A DNA stretch of 64,000 nucleotides, from assembly GCA_934725835.1 (NCBI GenBank), contig CAKVCR010000001.1:1-64000 (forward strand), given 5' to 3'. The DNA comes from an uncultured Odoribacter sp. Lineage in GTDB: Bacteria > Bacteroidota > Bacteroidia > Bacteroidales > Marinifilaceae. The first letter of the stretch is position 1, and the number at the start of each line of letters is the position of its first letter. Shown piece after piece: positions 1 through 7,111 of this stretch. The notes under the pieces are model-generated. The model saw only the letters and a program-made list of their open reading frames with translations, had not been told where the DNA came from and searched no databases. Both the position numbers and the translations under genes were made by a program.

Positions 1-63
1 ACAATCAATAACGGTATTTGAGCTTAATACTTTTGTTTTTGTCTGGATTAACTGTTTAATCAT
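1..63 (-). CDS. partial CDS, N-terminus only
   Basis: The first 21 codons of a minus-strand gene that runs off the left edge. The protein begins MIKQLIQTKTKV. An AAAGGAG ribosome site lies just upstream of the ATG. It follows the AP2-domain gene closely, so it is probably in the same operon. Too little is present to suggest a function. Confidence 0.6.
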   Translation of the reverse strand, partial: MIKQLIQTKTKVLSSNTVIDC

Positions 64-74
64 CTTTTTCTCCT

Positions 75-326
75 TTACACTTCTATAACTTTATTATGGC
101 TTATTTGAGATATGAAACCATCATGTAACTTCTTTTCCGCATCTCTCCTGGCTTTAACCGCATCATCGAGTTCATCAAAATAACCCAAGCTATACGTTTT
201 CCCTTTAAAAGAGATTCTTGCATACCATTGTCCCATTCCTGAATGAAAAGAAACGCCGGTAACACCAGAAGTGTTATTTTTCTGCATACGCTTGTTTTTA
301 ATCCGATTCAAGTTTGTGCCTGACAT
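75..326 (-). CDS. small AP2/ERF-like DNA-binding protein
   Basis: An 83-residue basic protein. Residues about 18-66 match the AP2-like fold seen in phage and homing-endonuclease proteins: NTSGVTGV, then QWYARI, then YSLGYFDELDDAVKARRDAE, a three-strand sheet plus helix. In phages this domain is usually fused to HNH endonucleases. Here it stands alone, so it may be a transcription factor or the remnant of such a nuclease. A promoter of the recurrent early type lies directly upstream at 352-379. The domain call rests on the motif; the role is unknown. Confidence 0.7.
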   Translation of the reverse strand: MSGTNLNRIKNKRMQKNNTSGVTGVSFHSGMGQWYARISFKGKTYSLGYFDELDDAVKARRDAEKKLHDGFISQISHNKVIEV

Positions 327-351
327 TTCATATCACCTCGTTTCTGATTAT

Positions 352-402
352 AGTATATCATCTTTTCTTAATTTGTCAACCATTTATTATGGTTTAATTA
401 TA
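352..402 (-). promoter_or_regulatory. early promoter with upstream box
   Basis: On the minus strand TTGACA (374-379) and TATACT (352-357) are 16 bases apart. Immediately upstream is the recurrent A-rich box AAACCATAATAAATG. The same box and -35 recur at 25,129-25,157 on the other strand. It drives the AP2-domain gene. Confidence 0.75.
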
Positions 403-945
403 AAATTCTTTGTATTCTGTAGATCCAGCACTATTATCGAACCGATCATACACTATCATCTTTAATGCTTCTTTCGTTGCATCTGTTGCAACAATTTTTT
501 CAAAGTCATCTGATTCCAGTCCATCATTATCATACAGCTCTTCAAGAACTATATCTTGTATGGATCTACGTTCTTCAAATACTTTATTTAGTGTTACAAG
601 AATTGTATATGCACGTTCTTCTTTTGTTCCACCATGATATTCTGCTATTTTTAATAGATACTGAGCATCTACAAAACCCCAGTCCATAGAATATTTGTCT
701 TGAAATTTCTTCACACTCTCAGAATCCGACTCAAATGATGAATCGTTATCTTTTGGGATTGATTTTTCAATGACAAGTGGCTCTGGATCTGATTTTGTGA
801 CACTCTTTTCTGTTTGGTTGGACTTTTTTACTGCCACCACTAAGACAATAGCAAGTAATACTAAGGCAACCAGGATAACAATTACGTTGGCAATCGTGCG
901 TTTCTTCTCATAGTCACGCTCTTTTCCTTTCTCATGTATTGTCAT
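394..945 (-). CDS. membrane-anchored protein, possible SleB-like domain
   Basis: A 183-residue protein. It has a charged cytoplasmic N-terminus, one strong membrane helix at about residues 18-39 (ANVIVILVALVLLAIVLVV), a polar linker, and a C-terminal domain with YLLKIAEYHGGTKEERAYTI followed by LNKVFEE and SIQDIV. That pattern loosely resembles SleB/cell-wall hydrolases, but the usual catalytic glutamate context is degenerate, so enzymatic activity is doubtful. The start has a GGAGGG ribosome site. It lies 9 bases after the Nudix gene at the end of the NAD operon, which suggests co-expression. It could equally be a superinfection or envelope-acting protein. Confidence 0.55.
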   Translation of the reverse strand: MTIHEKGKERDYEKKRTIANVIVILVALVLLAIVLVVAVKKSNQTEKSVTKSDPEPLVIEKSIPKDNDSSFESDSESVKKFQDKYSMDWGFVDAQYLLKIAEYHGGTKEERAYTILVTLNKVFEERRSIQDIVLEELYDNDGLESDDFEKIVATDATKEALKMIVYDRFDNSAGSTEYKEFYN

Positions 946-954
946 AACGCCCTC

Positions 955-1527
955 CTATTCATGTATAAACATCATAAGCACAAGAGCTAATCTGATACAT
1001 ACGTTCTCTTCTTTTAAGATACGTACTGCTTCTTTTTTATCTACAAGTAATACTTCGATTTCTTCTGACGCTTCTTTGTATTTATCGGAAATTTCGCCAG
1101 TTACCTTGCCTACTACAAGTGTGCAAGTTTCGTCAGTCATTCCGGCACTTGAATAACCGCCCTTATTTCCAATCGGCAAATCTGTGATTTCAAGTGTCAG
1201 CCCTGTTTCCTCATGCATTTCTCTTATTGCTGCATCACAAACGCTTTCTCCATCGTCAACAAGTCCAGCCGGAAGTTCATAGATATAGTTACCGATTGCA
1301 TATCTGTACTGTCGAATCAGCACCATTTTATCGTCTTCTGTCAATGCACAAATTGCCACAGCATCCACTTTGTCATCATGATTTACCGCTTTTAGTCCAT
1401 CAACTTCTTTTGCTCTGGAAGCAACCAAATATCCAATCTGATCTCCTGACTCTGTTTCTGCATGAACTTTATACAGATTCAGAAACTTTTCATTTGTAAG
1501 TTTTTCTGCTGCTATTGTCTTACCCAT
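955..1527 (-). CDS. Nudix hydrolase, ADP-ribose pyrophosphatase-like
   Basis: A 190-residue protein with a complete Nudix box at about residues 88-110: G-x5-E-x7-REMHEE-x-GL, preceded by YELPAG as in ADP-ribose pyrophosphatases. Family members hydrolyse nucleoside diphosphate derivatives such as ADP-ribose to AMP and ribose 5-phosphate, with magnesium bound by the box glutamates. I chose the ATG at 1527 because GAAAGGA sits just before it. The longer frame begins at a TTG with no ribosome site. It directly follows nadE and pncB, so the likely role is recycling ADP-ribose left by NAD-cleaving enzymes. The substrate is inferred. Confidence 0.85.
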   Translation of the reverse strand: MGKTIAAEKLTNEKFLNLYKVHAETESGDQIGYLVASRAKEVDGLKAVNHDDKVDAVAICALTEDDKMVLIRQYRYAIGNYIYELPAGLVDDGESVCDAAIREMHEETGLTLEITDLPIGNKGGYSSAGMTDETCTLVVGKVTGEISDKYKEASEEIEVLLVDKKEAVRILKEENVCIRLALVLMMFIHE

Positions 1528-1540
1528 AATTGTATTCCTT

Positions 1541-2287
1541 TCAATTTTCTTCCATATATTCAAAATGTGCCATTGGTTTCATTTTAAATTCATTCATCAT
1601 ATGTAAACATTCGATATTACGCTGTTTTGGAAGATCATCAATCTTTCCTGTTCTAATATATTCGTCCAACATATCATACGAAAATCCAAAATTTTCTTCA
1701 TCAGTTTTTCCGCACAAACCATCTGTAGGGACTTTATTAACCAGTCGTTCCGGCAGTCCAAGCTCTTTACCGATCGCTTTTACTTCTGTTTTTGTCAGTG
1801 ATTCCAGTGGTGAAAAGTCCCCTGCTGCATCTCCATATTTTGTACTGTACCCTACATAATTCTCAGACAGATTACATGTATTTGCAACACGCCCGTCAAT
1901 CGACTGAGAAATTGCATAGAGCATTACCATTCTTACTCTAGCTGGAATATTTATTTCTGTCTGATTAGAAACTTTGATTCCACTTCTGATATACATAAGA
2001 GTCAGCATATCTTCTACGGTATTGCCAATATCAATAACACAATGTTCAATTCCCAGATGTTCGCATAACTCATAAGAATAATCAATGTCATCCTGACTAT
2101 TCTGTGGCATTAACACGCCGTATACTCTCTCTTTTCCTAATGCTTCTACACATAATGCAGCTACCACAGAAGAATCAACACCTCCGCTGATTCCAATTAC
2201 AGCTTTGCAACGATCCCCATTTTCCTCAAACCATTCTCTAATCCATTTTACGCATCTATCTTTTACTTCTTTTGCATTGAAATCCAT
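1541..2287 (-). CDS. nadE: NH3-dependent NAD+ synthetase
   Basis: A 248-residue single-domain NAD synthetase. It has the ATP-pyrophosphatase signature GISGGVDSS at about residues 34-42, the NQTEINIPARVRMVMLYA segment, and CNLSENYVGYSTKYGDAAGD, which contacts deamido-NAD. It amidates nicotinate adenine dinucleotide to NAD using ATP and ammonia. No glutaminase domain is present, so it is the ammonia-dependent form. A TTG at 2293 is an alternative start with slightly better spacing to AGAAAGGA. It lies in an operon between pncB and the Nudix gene; together these run nicotinate salvage except for the adenylyltransferase step. Confidence 0.93.
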   Translation of the reverse strand: MDFNAKEVKDRCVKWIREWFEENGDRCKAVIGISGGVDSSVVAALCVEALGKERVYGVLMPQNSQDDIDYSYELCEHLGIEHCVIDIGNTVEDMLTLMYIRSGIKVSNQTEINIPARVRMVMLYAISQSIDGRVANTCNLSENYVGYSTKYGDAAGDFSPLESLTKTEVKAIGKELGLPERLVNKVPTDGLCGKTDEENFGFSYDMLDEYIRTGKIDDLPKQRNIECLHMMNEFKMKPMAHFEYMEEN

Positions 2288-2305
2288 TATCAACTATTTC
2301 CTTTC

Positions 2306-3604
2306 TTATATTCTTTTTCCGCTATTACAGCTATGATAAACAACTTCACCATTATCTTCCAAATATCCAACGAAACGGTTAAGTAAAATCTTTTTTTGAT
2401 TCATTCTCCAATCAATTGATCTTTTCAAATAATCCACATACTCTGGATTCTTACACATTCCCTTTCCTTCAACATCGGAAATTTTAGCCACATCCTGACC
2501 GTTGCATTTTGTAGTCTTCATGACGATATTGAGCGGACTTACGCAAGTATCATTTGATAAGTATGTGCCAATTCCGAATGCGACCTTTGCTTTCTTTGAG
2601 AAATGTCGGCAAATCTTATCTGCTCTCTCAAAATCCAGTGAATCAGAGAAAAGCAACGTTTTCGTCTTTGTATCAATTCCCAGTTTCTCATAGTGCTTAA
2701 TCATCTTCTCGCCCCATACCAACGGATCACCCGAATCATGACGAACACCAGAAAACAGTGTTGCGAATGTAAGTTGGAAATCTTCCAAGAAACAGTCGGT
2801 TGTAATTGTATCTGTCAGTGCTGTACCGTTCAAAACTCCATATTCCCTAACCCATGCGTCAAGTGCATACCAATTAGAATATGCCGGATTGTGCTTGTGA
2901 TTTCCCTGTCCTACACACATAATCCATTCGTGCGCCATCGTTCCAACCGGCGTAACTCCGTATTTTTTCGCAAGAAATACGTTTGAAGTTCCAATAAATC
3001 TTGATGCACAATGCGCCGTATCATTCAGGTGTGAAAACTTCTCAACAACAAGTTCCTGTGCTTCTGCAGATAATCTCCGGCGAAGTCCAAACTCTGAAAA
3101 TGTGCCACAATACCAATGACCATTGCGAAGATTTGCATATTTGTCATCCAGTCTTTCCTTGAAGCTGCTTAACAGTTCGTCATAGTCATACTGCATCCTA
3201 AAATACACTTCATTTACAATAGCAAGTGTCGGGATTTCGTACATAGAAGTATTGAGCCATGTACCGGCGGTTTCAATGGCAAGACCACATTCTGCATCAT
3301 CTATAATTGTGAAATCTTCATATCGTGGTTTCCAGAGTCTTAGAAAATCAATATAAGATCCCTTAATCCACTTGATACCATCCAGATAACTCAGTTCATC
3401 TTCTGTGAACCGCAGCTCACAATACGCTTTAATCTGCTCTCTGATTTCTTCTACCATTTCTTTTGTAAAGTGTACGTCTTTATTCCGGCATTTGAAACTC
3501 CATGTTGTCTTGTAGTCTGAGAACTGATGATAAATTGCCTGTCCCATGCTGAATTTATACAGATCATTCTCTAATAAACTTGTTACGATTCTTCCTAACT
3601 TCAT
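2306..3604 (-). CDS. pncB: nicotinate phosphoribosyltransferase
   Basis: A 432-residue enzyme of the nicotinate phosphoribosyltransferase family. Landmarks: LLENDLYKFSMGQAIYHQF at the N-terminus, GTSNVFLAKKYGVTPVGTMAHEW with the catalytic histidine region, FSGVRHDSGDP, LFSDSLDF, FGIGTYLSND and AKISDVEGK. It joins nicotinate and PRPP to make nicotinate mononucleotide, the entry step of the Preiss-Handler pathway. The ATG at 3604 follows AAGGAGAG; the longer TTG start lacks a site. It is the first enzyme gene of a pncB-nadE-Nudix operon. A nicotinamide-using relative cannot be fully excluded from sequence alone. Confidence 0.92.
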   Translation of the reverse strand: MKLGRIVTSLLENDLYKFSMGQAIYHQFSDYKTTWSFKCRNKDVHFTKEMVEEIREQIKAYCELRFTEDELSYLDGIKWIKGSYIDFLRLWKPRYEDFTIIDDAECGLAIETAGTWLNTSMYEIPTLAIVNEVYFRMQYDYDELLSSFKERLDDKYANLRNGHWYCGTFSEFGLRRRLSAEAQELVVEKFSHLNDTAHCASRFIGTSNVFLAKKYGVTPVGTMAHEWIMCVGQGNHKHNPAYSNWYALDAWVREYGVLNGTALTDTITTDCFLEDFQLTFATLFSGVRHDSGDPLVWGEKMIKHYEKLGIDTKTKTLLFSDSLDFERADKICRHFSKKAKVAFGIGTYLSNDTCVSPLNIVMKTTKCNGQDVAKISDVEGKGMCKNPEYVDYLKRSIDWRMNQKKILLNRFVGYLEDNGEVVYHSCNSGKRI

Positions 3605-3673
3605 TTTCTCGCTCTCCTTTTCCTTTTGCTCCAATTGAATAAAAATCTTGGCTAATTATTTTAAATTTTTCAC

Positions 3674-3901
3674 TCATACTGCCACCAAAGTTTTATTGAC
3701 ATTTTTCTTTTTGGTTGTGATATACTCCCCGACTATTTGACTATCCCAACAGATTTTACAATCCTCAAAACATCCGTGACCATTATCGCAAAGCCTTGTC
3801 ATTTCTGTTTCAATGCCAAAGTTACAAGGACAACAATCAATAAATAAATTCCGCAAATCTGCGTTTGGAAACTTTTGTAACATAAGCTCTGTAAATGTCA
3901 T
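3674..3901 (-). CDS. small Cys-rich, probably zinc-binding protein
   Basis: 75 residues with six cysteines arranged as CCPCNFG, then LCDNGHGCFEDCKICW. This looks like a compact zinc knuckle. Similar short Cys-rich proteins are common in clostridial phages with no assigned function. It heads the NAD operon, 70 bases before pncB, and has its own upstream promoter and palindrome. Confidence 0.6.
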   Translation of the reverse strand: MTFTELMLQKFPNADLRNLFIDCCPCNFGIETEMTRLCDNGHGCFEDCKICWDSQIVGEYITTKKKNVNKTLVAV

Positions 3902-3921
3902 TGTAATCGCCTCTCTTTTTT

Positions 3922-3962
3922 ATACTATATATAGTATTCGTATCATACCAAAAGTGCTATAT
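3922..3962 (-). promoter_or_regulatory. extended -10 promoter with 16-base palindrome
   Basis: On the minus strand a TGGTATGAT extended -10 (3942-3950) has no good -35. Just downstream, overlapping the likely start site, is the perfect palindrome ATACTATATATAGTAT (3922-3937), an operator-like position. It would control the 3901 gene and the NAD operon. Confidence 0.45.
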
Positions 3963-3993
3963 ATTGTATTTATTTTGCAATAAAAACCTGATT

Positions 3994-4140
3994 TTATTTA
4001 TTCTTCATACACCATATACTATCATCTGTGGCGTACTCTTCTGATACCGCTTCCTGATATGTAGTCCCACAAGCCGTACAAGCGAAACAAGCCATCAATG
4101 TAATAGCTGCAATGCAAATCATTTTACGAATTTTCTTCAT
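3994..4140 (-). CDS. tiny lipoprotein
   Basis: A 48-residue protein read directly from the minus strand: MKKIRKMICIAAITLMACFA, then CTACGTTYQE and an acidic tail. It has a basic start, a hydrophobic core and several cysteines in lipobox-like settings (LMAC, CTACG), so it is probably secreted and lipid-anchored. The GAGG ribosome site precedes the ATG by about 8 bases. Phage lipoproteins of this size often block superinfection; that role is inference. Confidence 0.6.
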   Translation of the reverse strand: MKKIRKMICIAAITLMACFACTACGTTYQEAVSEEYATDDSIWCMKNK

Positions 4141-4170
4141 TTCTTTTTACCTCATCAATCTCTTGCTAGA

Positions 4171-4190
4171 GGACTGGGCGAAGCCAGTCC
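4171..4190 (-). other. stable hairpin between genes
   Basis: GGACTGG pairs with CCAGTCC around a short C-TTCG-type loop. It lies between the DUF6273-like gene and the small lipoprotein gene. No T-run follows on the minus strand, so it is more likely an mRNA processing or stability hairpin than a terminator. Confidence 0.55.
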
Positions 4191-4206
4191 AATGCAAAAA
4201 GTGTTA

Positions 4207-4944
4207 TTATTCACAATCAGCCTTCTGCTGCTTGCGGATAGAGAAGCAGGGAACAACCGCATACGTGTAAGTAGCGCTGTAGTTGTAGTACGGATTGCCG
4301 TTGTTGTAGACATACACGAAGTTCGTAGAGCTGCCAGCATACGGAGAACTGGTAGGTGTATCAAGCCAGTAAATCACTGTTTCTCCGTCAAGGTTCTTGC
4401 AACGTTCAGCTTCCGTCTGTAATCCATCGAAGAGAATATCATCCGCACCATTCAAATCATACTTGAATTCACTGTCTTTTACATTCTTTCTTGATAACAG
4501 TGTCAGTTTACTTCTGCGAACCAGATTTCCGTCAGCGCAATGCTCCATTTCGCACATGATATTTACAAGGCTTTCCGGCATCTTTGCTAAGTAAGCATCC
4601 AGATAATCATTCATGTTGGTCATACTAGACTCTCCAACCGCATCAATCGCCACAAAGTAAACCTTTTCATCTGAGATATGTTCTACACGGAACGCCACAT
4701 CTTTTCCGTCAACCGGCACATACAGAATATCCTTTAAGTGCCAATCCTTATCGCAACCAGCAGAAAAAGTCTCTTCAACAATATGTAATCTGCGAAAATT
4801 CTGTGCTGATGCCGTTGTCGAAACTTCCTCAACATCATCCGAAGATCCTGTATACGGAATTCCATCAAATCCAACCAGACAATCTTTTTCCTCTGAAAGT
4901 GTTACATACATTTTCCCTGTTTTCTTGTTTTTGAATAATTTCAT
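4207..4944 (-). CDS. DUF6273-like protein
   Basis: 245 residues. The C-terminal part has features of the DUF6273 family: DWHLKDILYVPVDG near residue 66, LYGxxx-type strands, then VIYWLDTPTSSPY and VVPCFSI near the end. The family occurs in phage and clostridial proteins, often on the cell surface, and has no known activity. No signal peptide is seen. The upstream region carries the A-rich recurrent box directly abutting GGAG (4956-4978) but no TTGACA. Confidence 0.55.
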   Translation of the reverse strand: MKLFKNKKTGKMYVTLSEEKDCLVGFDGIPYTGSSDDVEEVSTTASAQNFRRLHIVEETFSAGCDKDWHLKDILYVPVDGKDVAFRVEHISDEKVYFVAIDAVGESSMTNMNDYLDAYLAKMPESLVNIMCEMEHCADGNLVRRSKLTLLSRKNVKDSEFKYDLNGADDILFDGLQTEAERCKNLDGETVIYWLDTPTSSPYAGSSTNFVYVYNNGNPYYNYSATYTYAVVPCFSIRKQQKADCE

Positions 4945-4955
4945 TGTGTATTCTC

Positions 4956-4978
4956 CTTTATTTTTGTTTGATTATAAT
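4956..4978 (-). promoter_or_regulatory. recurrent A-rich box next to ribosome site
   Basis: On the minus strand AATCAAACAAAAATAAAGG runs straight into the GGAG of the 4207-4944 gene. It is the same box that precedes TTGACA elsewhere in the arm, here without a -35. Confidence 0.5.
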
Positions 4979-4988
4979 TTATTTTTAC

Positions 4989-5017
4989 GGTGTGGTAGGA
5001 TTTACCTACCATACACC
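4989..5017 (-). terminator. hairpin after the DUF262 gene
   Basis: GGTGTGGTAGG pairs with CCTACCATACACC (one bulged base) 13 bases past the stop codon. The minus-strand downstream sequence is A-rich rather than T-rich, so termination is possible but not certain. Confidence 0.45.
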
Positions 5018-5029
5018 GCTCAAATCTTT

Positions 5030-6193
5030 TTAGCAAAATGGAAGTTCATTGTCTAAATCATCCATGAAATCGTCAGTCAGTGGAGTTTTTGACTCTGTAG
5101 CCTGTTCGCCGGATTCATCAGATTCTTCCGTTTCTGTTTCTTCTGCCTCATCATTGTTGTCATTAAGTTTGAAGTAATCTCTGAAATCTTTACTCATAAC
5201 AGAAATTCTTCCCTCCACTTTTTCTTTCTTGATAGATCCAGTAGAACAATACTGTGCATAGGCACAATCCGGGTTATATTTGTCTGCAAAGATCTCAAAC
5301 CATTTGTAGAAATCTTCTGCTTTAATATCGTTGTTAATTGCTTCATCTGCCATATACATGAAAATCGGGATGTTTACAACTTTCATGAATTTTTCTTTCT
5401 GGTCGAATCCATCTTCCAGATACTTGACAATTTTAAGAAGACGCTCACGCTTTTCATCTGTATAAGAATCATGCAAATCTTCCGCATATTTTGTTACCTG
5501 ACCTTCTGAAATAGAAGTAAGTTCGTAATCTCCATCTTTTACATCTAACAGCATCATAGCCTGTAAAAGTGTCTTTTCGTCCGCTGCTCTACGATACTGA
5601 GCCGGGGTGAAATGACAAACATCTTCAAAGAACTTTCCGGCAAGAATCTCTTTAACAAATTTTGCCAGGTTCATACCCAGTTTTACATTGGCAATCTGAG
5701 TTTTACTTAATCCAGATCCGTTATTCAGTCTAAAGAACATTTCCTCGATTTCTTCATCTGTACATTCTTCCAGGTTATAAATCGGGAAAACATAACCGTT
5801 AATCATCTGCTGAATTTCTTCCGGCAGCTCTGAGAATTTTAATCCAGCGATTTCATAAATTTCTCCATCAATTTCAACTTCCGGCGTTTCTGGATGCAGT
5901 GCGTACTCATCATTGATGAAATCAAATAAGCTGCGAAGTCTGTGCTGACCATCAATGCACGAATAGTTAGATACTGGTCTGTTCTTCTTATCTCTTGTGC
6001 CTTTATTCTCTTTCGTAAAATACAGTGGTGGAATAACAAACCCGATGAGCATTGAATGTGGCAGAAGACTCTTTTTGTAATCGTCCCACATTCCATATCT
6101 TCTCTGGATAGGACAATCGAAATCCAGGATTCCAGATTTCTCATACATTTTCTTTAACTGCATAACTGTGTAAGGGATTGTTGATTTTTTCAT
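5030..6193 (-). CDS. DUF262 (ParB/GmrSD-N-like) protein
   Basis: 387 residues. The N-terminal two thirds match DUF262: FDCPIQRRYGMWDDYKKSLL, then SCIDGQHRLRSLFDFI with the DGQHR signature, and FRLNNGSGLSKTQIANVKLG. The fold is related to ParB nucleases and to the N-domain of the GmrSD type IV restriction enzyme, and binds and hydrolyses nucleotides. The C-terminus is acidic (repeated Glu/Asp). No DUF1524 HNH half is present, so this is not a complete GmrSD. It has its own strong early promoter. It may sense or counter modified-DNA defence, but that is inference. Confidence 0.75.
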   Translation of the reverse strand: MKKSTIPYTVMQLKKMYEKSGILDFDCPIQRRYGMWDDYKKSLLPHSMLIGFVIPPLYFTKENKGTRDKKNRPVSNYSCIDGQHRLRSLFDFINDEYALHPETPEVEIDGEIYEIAGLKFSELPEEIQQMINGYVFPIYNLEECTDEEIEEMFFRLNNGSGLSKTQIANVKLGMNLAKFVKEILAGKFFEDVCHFTPAQYRRAADEKTLLQAMMLLDVKDGDYELTSISEGQVTKYAEDLHDSYTDEKRERLLKIVKYLEDGFDQKEKFMKVVNIPIFMYMADEAINNDIKAEDFYKWFEIFADKYNPDCAYAQYCSTGSIKKEKVEGRISVMSKDFRDYFKLNDNNDEAEETETEESDESGEQATESKTPLTDDFMDDLDNELPFC

Positions 6194-6241
6194 TTTTAAT
6201 ACCTCCGTGAATTTTTATTAGTTGTGTTTTTCTTTATATAT

Positions 6242-6292
6242 AAGATACCATATTTTTATTATCATGTCAACGTTTATTTTGGTTTGTTTATA
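6242..6292 (-). promoter_or_regulatory. early promoter with upstream box
   Basis: TTGACA (6265-6270) and TATCTT (6242-6247), 17 bases apart on the minus strand, preceded by ATAAACAAACCAAAATAAAC. It drives the DUF262 gene and starts right at the stop of the 6288-6704 gene. Confidence 0.8.
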
Positions 6293-6704
6293 AGTTTTTT
6301 GCAAGGCATCTTCCCCAATATGGATCAAGTATTTCTTCAAACCCTAATCTAGTAGTGAGAAAATGTCTATATACTTTTTGTCTTCTTGCATCTGAACCAT
6401 ATACAATGATTCTATCATTTTCATACATATGTGTTCCTATAAATTCACGAACCATTTTAAAAGCCCACAATAATCCCTCAACACCACATTTCCCAGTTGT
6501 TGTCATATCTAAATCGCCGTAACCTTCACTATTGAGCCACTGCCTTAACACTTTCTTTTTGTTGGCAATGGCAAAAGCAACCGCATAATCATATCCACTT
6601 CCTATTTCATGTCTATAGTTCTTGTCAAAGCAGATTACCGCCGATTGCCCATTAGATAGTTTTGTGTATTCTATCCATCGCATATTTTCTCTATCATATG
6701 TCAA
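6288..6704 (-). CDS. conserved-looking phage protein, unknown
   Basis: 138 residues, soluble. The C-terminal half reads RIIVYGSDARRQKVYRHFL followed by LGFEEI, which recalls the last helix and strand of GNAT acetyltransferases, but no acetyl-CoA loop is clear. Its start overlaps the HNH gene stop by four bases (ATGA), so the two are translationally coupled. Function not recognised. Confidence 0.5.
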   Translation of the reverse strand: MTYDRENMRWIEYTKLSNGQSAVICFDKNYRHEIGSGYDYAVAFAIANKKKVLRQWLNSEGYGDLDMTTTGKCGVEGLLWAFKMVREFIGTHMYENDRIIVYGSDARRQKVYRHFLTTRLGFEEILDPYWGRCLAKNL

Positions 6705-7111
6705 ACCAATTTATTCCCCTTTTGCACGTTGCATTTTCTGCACATTGTCTGGTAATTTTCAAGCGTATTCTTGCCACCTTTGGAAACGGGGATGATATGA
6801 TCTTTTGTCATCATCACTTCTTCTCCATTTTGATCTACTGCATACAGATTCAAATGATATCTTCTTGCGTTCGGGTTTTTCTCTTTTGCAAAATATCTAC
6901 CTTCGATTCCACACCGGCAACACTTAATTCCCTTTGTGAAAAACGTCTGATATCTCTGACTATTTGCTTTAATCATATCTCCATCCATATCAACGAATGT
7001 CTTTTTCTCTTCAAAGAGTCCGTCTTTTACGGCGTTATACACTTCATCAATGGAATATATTTCTTTCCTTATATATGGTTGTTTCTTTACGATACTTTTT
7101 GATCTCCCCAT
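6701..7111 (-). CDS. HNH endonuclease
   Basis: 136 residues. Two zinc-binding pairs (KCCRCG and CRKCN) flank the HNH core DHIIPVSKGGKNTLENYQT, giving the D-H-x-x-P and N residues of the family. It is a single-domain metal-dependent DNase. In phages such proteins act as free-standing homing or packaging-related nucleases. Here it is coupled to the methyltransferase-helicase gene (24-base overlap) and to the 6288 gene, which suggests a shared DNA-handling role rather than a terminase role. Confidence 0.85.
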   Translation of the reverse strand: MGRSKSIVKKQPYIRKEIYSIDEVYNAVKDGLFEEKKTFVDMDGDMIKANSQRYQTFFTKGIKCCRCGIEGRYFAKEKNPNARRYHLNLYAVDQNGEEVMMTKDHIIPVSKGGKNTLENYQTMCRKCNVQKGNKLV

